Shown here one piece after another: positions 7,686 to 14,611 of a stretch of DNA of 57,260 nucleotides (the stretch's first letter is position 1; every line of letters begins with the position of its first letter). The stretch comes from an uncultured Bacteroidales bacterium (GTDB lineage Bacteria; Bacteroidota; Bacteroidia; Bacteroidales; UBA932). The DNA is taken from positions 1 to 57,260 of the forward strand of contig CAMVGM010000010.1 in assembly GCA_947167015.1 (NCBI GenBank), in the 5' to 3' direction. A model generated the notes under the pieces. The model was not told the origin of the DNA. It saw only the letters and a program-made list of their open reading frames with translations, and ran no database searches. The position numbers and the translations under genes were made by a program.

Positions 7686-7816
7686 GCAAAGCAATATCAG
7701 GTGCAACCAGGAGTTGCTTTGTGTTTGCCGGCACACCCTTATGCAAGCGAGCTTGCAACGGGCGCGCCATCAAACACAAACGCCACACTTGCGTGTGGCG
7801 CCTGATATTGCTTTGC
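7686..7816 (-). other. Cloverleaf-like structured element 3' of tRNA-Ser(CGA); candidate structured RNA
   Basis: 131 bases that pair almost completely. P1: 7686-7701 (GCAAAGCAATATCAGG) with 7801-7816, 16 bp perfect. P2: hairpin 7703-7707/7713-7717. P3: 7718-7727/7771-7780, 10 bp perfect, extended by 7730-7738/7760-7768 and capped by 7742-7748/7751-7757. P4: hairpin 7781-7788/7793-7800. The helices abut with one unpaired base at the junction (7702). In the P3 extension two A-C mismatches on the forward strand become U-G pairs in reverse-strand RNA, which favours the reverse strand, the same as tRNA-Ser 6 bases upstream. An alternative 8-bp helix (7687-7694 with 7714-7721) would compete with P1. 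No coding frame or T run; not recognised as a known family. Confidence 0.6.
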
Positions 7817-7822
7817 ATAGCG

Positions 7823-7907
7823 CGGTGAGTGAGGGATTCGAACCCCCGGTACGTTGCCGTACACCTGTTTTCGAGGCAGGCTCCTTCAACCACTCGGACA
7901 ACTCACC
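7823..7907 (-). tRNA. tRNA-Ser(CGA)
   Basis: 85-base class II tRNA on the reverse strand. The acceptor stem GGTGAGT (7907-7901) pairs with ACTCACC (7830-7824), discriminator G at 7823. The anticodon loop is CTCGAAA, anticodon CGA, with a long variable arm and T arm GGTTCGAATCC. The last anticodon-stem pair is C-A, a single mismatch. CCA is not encoded. It has a strong promoter facing that of tRNA-Val. Confidence 0.93.
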
Positions 7908-7922
7908 GGGTTGATGGGATTG

Positions 7923-7930
7923 CAAAGGTA
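7923..7930 (-). promoter_or_regulatory. -7 promoter element of tRNA-Ser(CGA)
   Basis: Reverse-strand TACCTTTG matches TAnnTTTG, 15 bases before the tRNA 5' end. A TTTG at 7952-7955 (reverse strand) lies 21 bases upstream as the -33 element. Confidence 0.75.
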
Positions 7931-7962
7931 TGAAAAAATTTGCGAATTTCGCAAAATTGGTC

Positions 7963-7970
7963 TATTTTTG
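7963..7970 (+). promoter_or_regulatory. -7 promoter element of tRNA-Val(CAC)
   Basis: TATTTTTG matches TAnnTTTG, with a TTTG at 7939-7942 spaced by 20 bases as the -33 element. It overlaps the divergent tRNA-Ser(CGA) promoter region, so the two polymerase sites face away from each other within about 50 bases. Confidence 0.75.
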
Positions 7971-7986
7971 CAGTCCTTAATGAAAC

Positions 7987-8064
7987 AGGGGCGTAGCTCA
8001 GTTGGTTCAGAGCGCTTGAGTCACATTCAAGAGGTCATCGGTTCGACCCCGATCGTCCCTACCA
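7987..8064 (+). tRNA. tRNA-Val(CAC)
   Basis: 78 bases with encoded CCA (8062-8064). The acceptor stem AGGGGCG (7987-7993) pairs with CGTCCCT (8054-8060) including one G-T. The D arm begins GCTCAG, the anticodon stem CTTGA/TCAAG encloses loop GTCACAT, anticodon CAC, and the T arm carries GGTTCGACC. A bidirectional terminator follows directly. Confidence 0.93.
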
Positions 8065-8096
8065 AAAACCTCCGGCAATTCCGCCGGAGGTTTTTT
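8065..8096. terminator. Bidirectional terminator between tRNA-Val and copA
   Basis: Stem CCTCCGGC / GCCGGAGG (8069-8076 and 8083-8090), loop AATTCC, with A residues on the left and six T on the right. It can end tRNA-Val transcription forward and copA transcription in reverse. Confidence 0.9.
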
Positions 8097-8098
8097 CG

Positions 8099-10279
8099 TC
8101 ATTGATGTTTGCCGGTCAGCAACAGACGCAGACTGTTGCTGACCACGAGGACCGAACTGCACGCCATCGCGGCGGCGGCAACCATCGGGTCGAGGACGAA
8201 CCCAAGCACACCGGACAGCAGGCCCGTGGCCACGGGAATGGCGATGATGTTATAGACGAACGCCCAGCCGAGGTTCTCACGGATGATGCGGACGGTCCGG
8301 CGCGACAGCGCGACCAGTTCCGGTACTTTCCGCAGGTCGGAGGAAACGATGGTCGACATCGCCGTACTGATGGCGATGTCGCTGCCGCCGCCCATCGCGA
8401 CGCCGAGGTCGGCCTGGGCCAGGGCGGCGCTGTCATTGATGCCGTCGCCAATCATGGCAACGCATTTCCCGGAACGCTGCAATTCCTTGATATAGTTCAC
8501 TTTGTCCGCAGGCAGCGCATCCGCCCGGACCTTCCGGACCCCTGCTTCCCGCGCCATGGCGGCCGCGGAAGCAGCGTGGTCGCCGGTCAGCAGGTGCACT
8601 TCGATGCCCTGTCGCTGCAGGCTCGCTACGGCCTCGGCGGCGCCGGGGGAGAGGCTGTCCGCGATGGCGATGGCGGCCAGCAGACGCTCTCCGTCGTGGA
8701 AATACACCACCGTCTGTCCCGCTTCCCGCCAGCGCTCCGCAACCTCGAAACGTTCCGGCGCATTCTTGCCGACGAAGAGCGTCCTGCCCTGCCAGACGCC
8801 CCGGACACCTTCTCCCAGCAGAGCGGTTACTTCCGTGACCGGGGATACGGCGGCCGAAACGTCATCCGGGATGACCCGGGCGATCGCTTCTCCCAGCGGG
8901 TGGCCGGATCGGAGTTCCATCTCCCGGAGGACGCGTGGCAGTCCGGGTTCGTCCGACAGCCAGCGGAGTTCCGTCACTTCCGGGTGGCCGGTGGTCAGGG
9001 TGCCCGTCTTGTCCAGGACCACCGCATCGATGCGGGCGGCTACCTGCAGGCTGTCCGCATCCTTGATCAGGATGCCCTGCGAAGCGCCCCGGCCTATGCC
9101 TGCGGTGAGGGCGGTGGGCGTGGCGAGCCCGAGCGAGCAGGGGCAGGCGACCACGAGCACCGTCACGCAGGCGAGCAGCCCGCGCACGAAGCCGCCGCTG
9201 GAGAAGAATGTCCAGCCCAGCAGCGTCAGCAGAGCCACGAGGATGACCGCCGGGACGAACCAGGCGCAGACCTTGTCCACCGTATGCTGGATGCGGGCCT
9301 TGCTGCCCTGGGCGTCCTGCACCATCCGGACGATGGACGAAAGCATCGTGTCCCGTCCCACTTTTTCCGCGCGCATCCGGAAGGCGCCCTGCCCGTTGAG
9401 CGTGCCGGCCCAGACGGGGCTGCCGGCTTCCTTGTACACGGCGACCGGTTCGCCGGTGAGCATGCTTTCATCGATGTAGCTGGCCCCTTCGAGGACGGTT
9501 CCGTCGGCGGGGATGCGTTCCCCGGGCAGCACCTGGACGGATTCTCCGCTGCGTATGCCCCGGCGCTGCGGCTGCAGGCCCGTGAGGGCGCGGACCGCAC
9601 GGGTGGTCCGGTGCTTGGCGCGTTCCTCGAGCAGCCGGCCCAGCAGGATGAAGGCGACGATCATCGCCGAAGATTCGAAATACAGGCCGGCCTCCAGTCC
9701 GCGGGAGGTCCATACCTGCGGGAAGATGAGATTGAACAGGCTGAAAATGAAGGAGATGCCGACGGACAGGGCCACCAGCGTATCCATCCCGGCGTGTCCG
9801 TGGCGGGCCTGTTTCCAGGCCGTGACGAAGAAGCGCCGGCCGCACAGGCATACGCTCACGGCCGCAAGCGCGGCGAGCACCCAGCCCTTTCCGGGGAAGT
9901 CCGGAGCGGCCATCCCGAGCGCCATCACCGCGACGGCGATGCCGATGGCGATCAGCGTATCCCGCCGCAGCGTGCAATAAGCGCGCGCGTGCGCTTCTTC
10001 CGCGCGCGACTCAAGCGCTTCCTCCTCGCTTAGGTCGGGGTCGGCCTCTTCTTCCTCGTCCGGGACCAGCAGGTCATAGCCGGCGTCCTGCACGCATTTG
10101 CGCAGGGCGGCGGGGGAGGAGAGTTCCGGGTCGAAATCGATCCGGGCGGAGTTGGAGGCAAGGCTGACTTCCGCCTCGACTACGCCGGGGCTCTGCCGGA
10201 GGGCCTGTTGGACGCGGGCCACGCAGGCGGCGCAGCCCATTCCCGTGACGGGGTAATTCTTGCGGACGGTATTTGACAT
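8099..10279 (-). CDS. copA: P1B-type copper-exporting ATPase
   Basis: Inner-membrane ATPase that pumps Cu(I) out of the cytosol. 726 residues: an N-terminal heavy-metal-associated domain with GMGCAAC (C16 and C19), then two helices, the actuator domain with MLTGEPV, the transmembrane metal site ACPCSLGLATP (CPC about 377-379), phosphorylation motif DKTGTLTTG (D about 421), SGHPLGEAI with the family HP, and GDGINDSAAL. Only one HMA domain is present, and an acidic linker (DEEEEADPDLSEEEALE) follows it. The CPC motif with GMxCxxC supports Cu/Ag over Zn/Cd. It is a single gene, divergent from the epimerase over a shared palindromic promoter, and ended by a strong terminator. No CueR/CsoR-type regulator is adjacent. 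Confidence 0.95.
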   Translation of the reverse strand: MSNTVRKNYPVTGMGCAACVARVQQALRQSPGVVEAEVSLASNSARIDFDPELSSPAALRKCVQDAGYDLLVPDEEEEADPDLSEEEALESRAEEAHARAYCTLRRDTLIAIGIAVAVMALGMAAPDFPGKGWVLAALAAVSVCLCGRRFFVTAWKQARHGHAGMDTLVALSVGISFIFSLFNLIFPQVWTSRGLEAGLYFESSAMIVAFILLGRLLEERAKHRTTRAVRALTGLQPQRRGIRSGESVQVLPGERIPADGTVLEGASYIDESMLTGEPVAVYKEAGSPVWAGTLNGQGAFRMRAEKVGRDTMLSSIVRMVQDAQGSKARIQHTVDKVCAWFVPAVILVALLTLLGWTFFSSGGFVRGLLACVTVLVVACPCSLGLATPTALTAGIGRGASQGILIKDADSLQVAARIDAVVLDKTGTLTTGHPEVTELRWLSDEPGLPRVLREMELRSGHPLGEAIARVIPDDVSAAVSPVTEVTALLGEGVRGVWQGRTLFVGKNAPERFEVAERWREAGQTVVYFHDGERLLAAIAIADSLSPGAAEAVASLQRQGIEVHLLTGDHAASAAAMAREAGVRKVRADALPADKVNYIKELQRSGKCVAMIGDGINDSAALAQADLGVAMGGGSDIAISTAMSTIVSSDLRKVPELVALSRRTVRIIRENLGWAFVYNIIAIPVATGLLSGVLGFVLDPMVAAAAMACSSVLVVSNSLRLLLTGKHQ

Positions 10280-10298
10280 GATCTTGGATTCTTTTGTG

Positions 10299-10306
10299 CA
10301 AAATTA
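10299..10306 (-). promoter_or_regulatory. -7 promoter element of copA
   Basis: Reverse-strand TAATTTTG fits TAnnTTTG, 19 bases between it and the copA ATG, leaving a leader of about 15 bases. It is one arm of the palindrome CAAAATTAACTAATTTTG (10299-10316). Confidence 0.65.
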
Positions 10307-10308
10307 AC

Positions 10309-10316
10309 TAATTTTG
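10309..10316 (+). promoter_or_regulatory. -7 promoter element of the epimerase gene (leaderless)
   Basis: TAATTTTG fits TAnnTTTG and is only 4 bases before the ATG at 10321, so transcription would begin at or next to the A of the start codon. It mirrors the copA element across two bases (AC). Confidence 0.6.
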
Positions 10317-10320
10317 GGAT

Positions 10321-11469
10321 ATGAAACGACGTGAATTCCTCAAGACGACGGCCGTCGCAGGGGCCGGAGCGGCGCTTTTGGGCGCCTGCGCCCCGGTGCG
10401 GCGCGGCGACGACACCCTCCCGAAACCCTACCGCGTGGGCGGCCGCGAGCGGATGCGGCTCAGTTGGGAACCCTATGAACTGCAGTTGCAGCACACGTTC
10501 ACCGTGGCCTCCTATTCCCGGACCACCACGCCCGACGTGCAAGTGGAGATCAGCTACGACGGCTTTACCGGCTACGGTGAGGCTTCGATGCCGCCCTACC
10601 TGGGGCAGACCGTCGAAAGTGTCTGCGCCTTCCTGCAGAAGGTGGACCTGTCTCGCTTCGCGGACCCGTTCCAATTGGAGGACATCCTGGCCTACGTGGA
10701 CAGCCTTTCGCCGGGTGACACGGCCGCCAAGGCCGCGGTGGACATCGCCCTGCACGACCTGGTGGGCAAACTCCTCGGCCAGCCCTGGTGGCGGCTCTGG
10801 GGGCTCGATCCCGCCAAGGCGCCCGACACTACCTTCACCATCGGCATCGACACGCCGGAGGTCGTGCGCGAGAAGACGCGGGAATGCGCCGACCGTTTCA
10901 ACATCCTGAAAGTCAAGGTGGGGCTGGACAACGACGAGGAAATGATCCGGACCATCCGGGAAATCACGGACCTGCCCATCGCGGTGGATGCGAACCAGGG
11001 CTGGACCGACCGGCAGAAAGCCCTTGACGAGATATTCTGGCTGAAGGAGCAGGGCGTCGTGATGGTCGAGCAGCCGATGTCCAGGGACCGCCTGGACGAC
11101 AACGCCTGGATCACCGAGCGCAGCCCGCTGCCCATTTTCGCCGACGAAGCCATCCAGCGCCTCACGGACATTCCGTCCATCAAAGGCGCCTACACGGGCA
11201 TCAACATCAAACTGATGAAATGTACGGGGATGCGGGAAGCCTGGAAGATGGCGAATTACGCCCGGGCCGAGGGGATGCGGGTGATGGTAGGCTGCATGAC
11301 GGAGACCTCCTGCGCCGTCACGGCGGCCGCCCACCTGTCGCCGCTGGTGGATTTCGCGGATCTGGACGGCAACCTGCTGATCAGCAATGACCGCTTCCGG
11401 GGAATGACGGTCGAGGCCGGACGCATCACGCTTCCGGATGCGCCCGGCCTCGGCCTGGTAAAACTGTAA
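10321..11469 (+). CDS. Dipeptide epimerase (enolase superfamily), Tat-exported lipoprotein
   Basis: Enolase-superfamily enzyme of the L-Ala-D/L-Glu epimerase type, which interconverts stereoisomers of dipeptides such as those from peptidoglycan. 382 residues. Catalytic features: KVK at K197/K199, metal ligands D223 (VDANQGW), E250 (VEQPM) and D275 (FADEA), and K297 in NIKLMK. The N-terminus has a twin-arginine motif KRREFLK at 2-8, a short hydrophobic segment and a lipobox LLGAC with C23, so the folded protein is probably exported by Tat and lipidated. The twin-arginine position supports the start at 10321. It ends 3 bases from the convergent PspC gene. The exact dipeptide substrate cannot be read from the sequence. 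Confidence 0.87.
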   Translation: MKRREFLKTTAVAGAGAALLGACAPVRRGDDTLPKPYRVGGRERMRLSWEPYELQLQHTFTVASYSRTTTPDVQVEISYDGFTGYGEASMPPYLGQTVESVCAFLQKVDLSRFADPFQLEDILAYVDSLSPGDTAAKAAVDIALHDLVGKLLGQPWWRLWGLDPAKAPDTTFTIGIDTPEVVREKTRECADRFNILKVKVGLDNDEEMIRTIREITDLPIAVDANQGWTDRQKALDEIFWLKEQGVVMVEQPMSRDRLDDNAWITERSPLPIFADEAIQRLTDIPSIKGAYTGINIKLMKCTGMREAWKMANYARAEGMRVMVGCMTETSCAVTAAAHLSPLVDFADLDGNLLISNDRFRGMTVEAGRITLPDAPGLGLVKL

Positions 11470-11472
11470 GAA

Positions 11473-12567
11473 TCAGATCGTCAGCCACTCCGTGGAGACG
11501 ATGCCGGTGAAGGCCAGGATACCCACGGCGATCAGGGACAGCAGCCAGAGCACGAAGATCACCAGCCCCGGGTGCCAACTCGGCGACTTGAAGCCGAACA
11601 GGAGCTGCAGCCCGCCGTAGAGCAAGCCCAGGAAGGGGAGGAAGACTACGAGCGCGAGCAGGACGTGGATCCACGGCTGGGTCATGGCCGCAGCGACGGA
11701 AGGCGCGTGGTGATAGAGTTCGGCGATTCCGTTGTCGTATAGTTCTCCCAGTCCGAAGAGGGTGCCGTTCGTGATGCCCTGGCCGAACAGGCCGCTTCCG
11801 AAGCCCAGCACGCCGCTGGCGAAGAGCCCGGAGAAGCCGACGATGACCAGCAGCACCCCGATCAGTTTCTCGAATACGCTGCCCATCTCGCTCCAGGCCT
11901 TGGACTGCCCGACGCTCTTGATGGCGTCTCCGACCTCGCGCGCCCCGTTCTCGATGCTCTGCTGGATGCCCAGGACGGTCCCGTCCTCGCCGCGCTGCTC
12001 CCAGCGCTGCCGGGCGGTCTTCGCAGCAGGCATGCAGATCCACAGGATGGCGTACAGGATGGGGAAGAACAGGTGGATGGACAGGTTCAGGTGCCCGTGG
12101 GAGTTCCATTTGAAGACAGACATCCCCAGGACGGTGAACAGCACGAACAGGATGCGGAACAGGGCCTTGTCCACGTTGAAATAGGCGCCCAGGCCGCTGC
12201 ACACGCCCGCGACGACCTTGTCGTTCATGTCGCGGTAGAGTTTGCGCTTGCGGCGGGGTTCGGCGGAAGCACTGGCGCCGGCAGTTGCCGATCCGGCCGT
12301 GGCGTCCTCTTCCTCGATGATCTCGGGGCGGCCGAGGATGCCGATGATGCGCTCGATGTCGGCGCGGGAAACGACCCCGTCGCGCCCGCACTTCTCGTGC
12401 AGCAGTTCCGCCATCCGTTCCTCGATGCCCTCGATGACTTCGCTGCCGCCCTCGCGGCCGGAATAGAAGTTTTCCAGTTCGCCGAGGTAGCCGGCGGCAA
12501 GCTGCGAGGCGTCCTGCTCCATCGTGAAGGCATAGCCGCCCAGGCTGACTTTCTCTACTTCTTTCAT
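11473..12567 (-). CDS. PspC-domain membrane protein (long)
   Basis: 364 residues. The N-terminal 90 residues resemble the soluble module seen before PspC in many Bacteroidota (VSLGGYAFTMEQDASQLAAG, then ERMAELLHEKCG). The PspC domain follows at about 107-165 (KLYRDMNDKVVAGVCSGLGA) with its hydrophobic helix pair, and the C-terminal half has four to five more hydrophobic segments. PspC proteins are linked to envelope stress. Its start overlaps the PadR stop in an ATGA. The shared N-terminal module with the gene at 12900-13472 shows that the two are paralogues flanking the regulator. Confidence 0.82.
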   Translation of the reverse strand: MKEVEKVSLGGYAFTMEQDASQLAAGYLGELENFYSGREGGSEVIEGIEERMAELLHEKCGRDGVVSRADIERIIGILGRPEIIEEEDATAGSATAGASASAEPRRKRKLYRDMNDKVVAGVCSGLGAYFNVDKALFRILFVLFTVLGMSVFKWNSHGHLNLSIHLFFPILYAILWICMPAAKTARQRWEQRGEDGTVLGIQQSIENGAREVGDAIKSVGQSKAWSEMGSVFEKLIGVLLVIVGFSGLFASGVLGFGSGLFGQGITNGTLFGLGELYDNGIAELYHHAPSVAAAMTQPWIHVLLALVVFLPFLGLLYGGLQLLFGFKSPSWHPGLVIFVLWLLSLIAVGILAFTGIVSTEWLTI

Positions 12568-12896
12568 GCGTTCTTGAGGGTTTGGATGCCGTCGACGAGG
12601 TCCTTCCAGGCTTCGTCCATCAGGGCGAGCTGCTCCCGGCCTTTGTCGGAAATCACGTAGTACTTGCGGGGCGGGCCCTGGGTGGATTCCTCCCAGCGGT
12701 AGGACAGCAGGCCCTGGTTCTTCTGGCGGATGAGCAGGGGATAGAGCGTGCCTTCGACGACGATCATCCCCACGGCCTTCAGTTCCTCGATGATCGAGGA
12801 AGCGTAGGCCTCGCGTTTGTTGAGGATCGAGAGGATGCAGTATTCCAGCACCCCCTTCCGCATCTGCGTGCGGACGTTTTCAGCTGTATTCTCCAT
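12564..12896 (-). CDS. PadR-family transcriptional regulator
   Basis: 110-residue winged-helix protein with the PadR pattern: EYCILSILNKREAYASSIIEEL (helix-turn-helix entry), VVEGTLYPLLIRQKNQGLL (recognition helix), WEESTQGPPRKYYVISDKG (wing), then a short dimerisation helix. It sits in the middle of a three-gene operon, 3 bases after the short PspC gene and overlapping the long one. It most likely represses this operon; a candidate operator is at 13520-13538. Confidence 0.9.
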   Translation of the reverse strand: MENTAENVRTQMRKGVLEYCILSILNKREAYASSIIEELKAVGMIVVEGTLYPLLIRQKNQGLLSYRWEESTQGPPRKYYVISDKGREQLALMDEAWKDLVDGIQTLKNA

Positions 12897-12899
12897 GAT

Positions 12900-13472
12900 T
12901 TACTTCTTTTTGGAATAAGCGGCGATGTTCTCCGCGGTTACGGGAACGCCGTGCATTTCGCACTTCTGCGTGGGCGTGACGGCCTTCGGGATGGCGATCC
13001 AGCAGATCACGTACACCCAGAATCCCGCCGTTCCGGCGATCAGGGCCACCAGCATGAGTACGCGGGTGAGCACCACGTCGATGTCCAGGTAGGTCGCGAG
13101 ACCAGCGCAGACGCCGGCGATCCGCTTGTTGTCGTAGTCGCGGTAGATCTTCTTGCGGATGGCCGGATCCGGCTCGGGCTCCCCGGATTCCGGGGCCTTC
13201 GGTTTCTCCGGGCCGCCGTCGGGCATGCCGAGCTGGCTGGTGACGCGCTCCACGAGCGCGATGCTCACGACCCGGGATTCGTCACCGAGTTCCTGCAGGA
13301 ACAGTTCCGAGATGCGGGTCTCCAGGTCTTCCATCACCTCCGCGTTCTCGCCGGTGGCCGAGGCGGCCAGGCGGGTGCGGAAGTGGCCAAGGTATTCACT
13401 CAGACGCTTGTAGGCGTCCTCTTCGATTGCGAAGCTTCTGCTTCCGAGGCTGATGTTCAGTACTTTTTTCAT
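12900..13472 (-). CDS. PspC-domain protein (short), first gene of the PadR operon
   Basis: 190 residues when started at 13472 (MKKVLNISLGSRSFAI), which aligns with the start of the longer paralogue; a longer frame adds 8 residues at the promoter. N-terminal soluble module to about residue 90, Pro/Glu linker (EKPKAPESGEPEPD), then the PspC domain KIYRDYDNKRIAGVCAGLATYLDID and a hydrophobic helix pair ending CWIAIPKA. The tail is short and charged. Probably an inner-membrane sensor or effector of envelope stress. Confidence 0.84.
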   Translation of the reverse strand: MKKVLNISLGSRSFAIEEDAYKRLSEYLGHFRTRLAASATGENAEVMEDLETRISELFLQELGDESRVVSIALVERVTSQLGMPDGGPEKPKAPESGEPEPDPAIRKKIYRDYDNKRIAGVCAGLATYLDIDVVLTRVLMLVALIAGTAGFWVYVICWIAIPKAVTPTQKCEMHGVPVTAENIAAYSKKK

Positions 13473-13493
13473 TGTTATAGAACTTTGACACTG

Positions 13494-13501
13494 CAAAGAT
13501 A
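13494..13501 (-). promoter_or_regulatory. -7 promoter element of the PspC-PadR-PspC operon
   Basis: Reverse-strand TATCTTTG fits TAnnTTTG, 21 bases before the ATG at 13472. The candidate operator at 13520-13538 covers the -33 position. Confidence 0.7.
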
Positions 13502-13519
13502 TATAAATTTTTTAATACC

Positions 13520-13538
13520 TTGTACCACATAGTACCAA
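13520..13538. promoter_or_regulatory. Candidate PadR operator
   Basis: TTGTACCACATAGTACCAA is an imperfect inverted repeat (TTGTAC / GTACCAA). On the reverse strand it also reads as two near copies, TGGTACTATG and TGGTACAAGG, 10 bases apart. It overlaps the -33 position of the operon that encodes a PadR regulator, as expected for autorepression. Confidence 0.45.
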
Positions 13539-13556
13539 AATAATTTATAAAATTTT

Positions 13557-13585
13557 GCCCGGCCTGGTATTTTATCGGGTCGGGC
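13557..13585 (-). terminator. Possible terminator of the capsule array
   Basis: Stem GCCCGGCC / GGTCGGGC (13557-13564 and 13578-13585) downstream of the last capsule gene. No long T run follows on the reverse strand and one pair is mismatched there, so support is weak. A run of ten G (13618-13627) lies between it and the gene. Confidence 0.35.
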
Positions 13586-13630
13586 AGATAAAAAGTTGCT
13601 TTGGAACGTTTCCGGGCGGGGGGGGGGAGT

Positions 13631-14611
13631 CTAGTGGCCGATCCTTTCCGCCACGACGCGCGCGCAACAGGCGGCGCCTATGGTAGAGGCGTGGCCGTCA
13701 TTGATCGCATAAACGTCTTTGACACCGGAATCGACAAGTTCCCGGATGTAGGGTGTCATCACGATGATGTGGTCGTCGTCGGGAATCCGGTCCAGGATAT
13801 GGCAGACCGGATGCTTGCCTTCCACCCAGGGCTCATAGGAGTCATACTTGTCGGCGCAGATCAGGAAATACATGTCCACACCCTTTTCCGCAGACATCCG
13901 CTGCAGCCGTTCCAGGTTCGACAACGCCTGCGTGACCAGGTCGTCCGGAATCTCCAGGAAACTCATTTCCTCGCGATAGACGTGCAGTTGCCGGGAGCGG
14001 GTGGGGTGGGAGAAGCAGTCTTTGTCGAGTTTGAACTTCTTGACGGGATTGTTGTATCCGATCGACAGGCGGACCCACCGCGCCGTTTCGGAGAGGACAT
14101 CCTTCTGGTACTTGCCGGGTTTGATCGGGCCGAGTTCCGAGTATCGGGTACTTGCAAAATCCAGCCAGGCCAGACGCCACACATAGTAGTGCTCCACGAT
14201 TTCCACGATGACGGTCTGCCCGGGTACGAATGCGCCGGCGTTGAGCAGCGAAAGATAGTCCTGGACCGGGGCGAAGAACATGTTCCGTTCGATATTGCCG
14301 ACCTTGTAGCCATAGTCCCGGCCCAGGAAATGCGGGTAAGAATACAGCCCCTGGTTGCTGAAGGAATCGCCGATCGTGACGACGGGGAATTCCCGGATGT
14401 CATCGATGTCATGGATCTGTGAGGTGCAGAGGGAATCCTTCTGTTCATCGACCATATTGCCGACATTCAGGCCATACTCCTGCCCGTAAGGAACCAGGTC
14501 GAGCACCCCCAGGGCCCCGGAGACCTGGGGAGACACCTTCCAGTTGTACCAGGCGACAAGCGGAAGGATCAGGGCCACGATGGCGTAGAATTTTATGGCA
14601 AACCGTTTCAA
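13631..14611 (-). CDS. SGNH-fold membrane-anchored protein (AlgJ/AlgX/DltD-like partner of the MBOAT)
   Basis: 326 residues with one N-terminal helix (about 5-22) that anchors the rest in the periplasm. GDSFS at 81-85 gives a nucleophile S83, and NDGH near the C-terminus (D305, H307) can complete the triad, as in the SGNH/DHHW proteins that work with MBOAT acyltransferases (AlgX/AlgJ for alginate, DltD for teichoic acid). Its ATG overlaps the MBOAT stop by 4 bases, which supports a joint function in polysaccharide O-acylation. No lipobox is seen. It is the last gene of the capsule array. The assignment rests on motif and partner, not on overall similarity that could be measured here. Confidence 0.78.
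   Translation of the reverse strand: MKRFAIKFYAIVALILPLVAWYNWKVSPQVSGALGVLDLVPYGQEYGLNVGNMVDEQKDSLCTSQIHDIDDIREFPVVTIGDSFSNQGLYSYPHFLGRDYGYKVGNIERNMFFAPVQDYLSLLNAGAFVPGQTVIVEIVEHYYVWRLAWLDFASTRYSELGPIKPGKYQKDVLSETARWVRLSIGYNNPVKKFKLDKDCFSHPTRSRQLHVYREEMSFLEIPDDLVTQALSNLERLQRMSAEKGVDMYFLICADKYDSYEPWVEGKHPVCHILDRIPDDDHIIVMTPYIRELVDSGVKDVYAINDGHASTIGAACCARVVAERIGH

Noticed and set aside
7686..7816. Miniature inverted-repeat transposable element
   Set aside because: The terminal inverted repeats fit, but no target duplication is visible and the interior is fully structured. Kept as an open alternative in the finding.
7627..7837. Integrase attachment site at tRNA-Ser(CGA)
   Set aside because: The repeated 12 bases are inverted, not direct, and no integrase or foreign genes are present.
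7823..7907. tRNA-Ser(CGA) as a pseudogene because of a C-A pair in the anticodon stem
   Set aside because: All other stems, conserved bases and a strong promoter are intact; one mismatch beside the loop is tolerated.
8102..10033. Long open frame (643 codons) opposite copA
   Set aside because: It is antisense to a fully motif-supported ATPase; high GC leaves such frames open. The translation has no recognisable domain.
13618..13627. Run of ten G, considered as a phase-variation tract
   Set aside because: It lies 3 bases beyond the stop codon of the SGNH gene and outside any promoter spacing, so length change would not switch a gene. It may be a sequencing-error hotspot.
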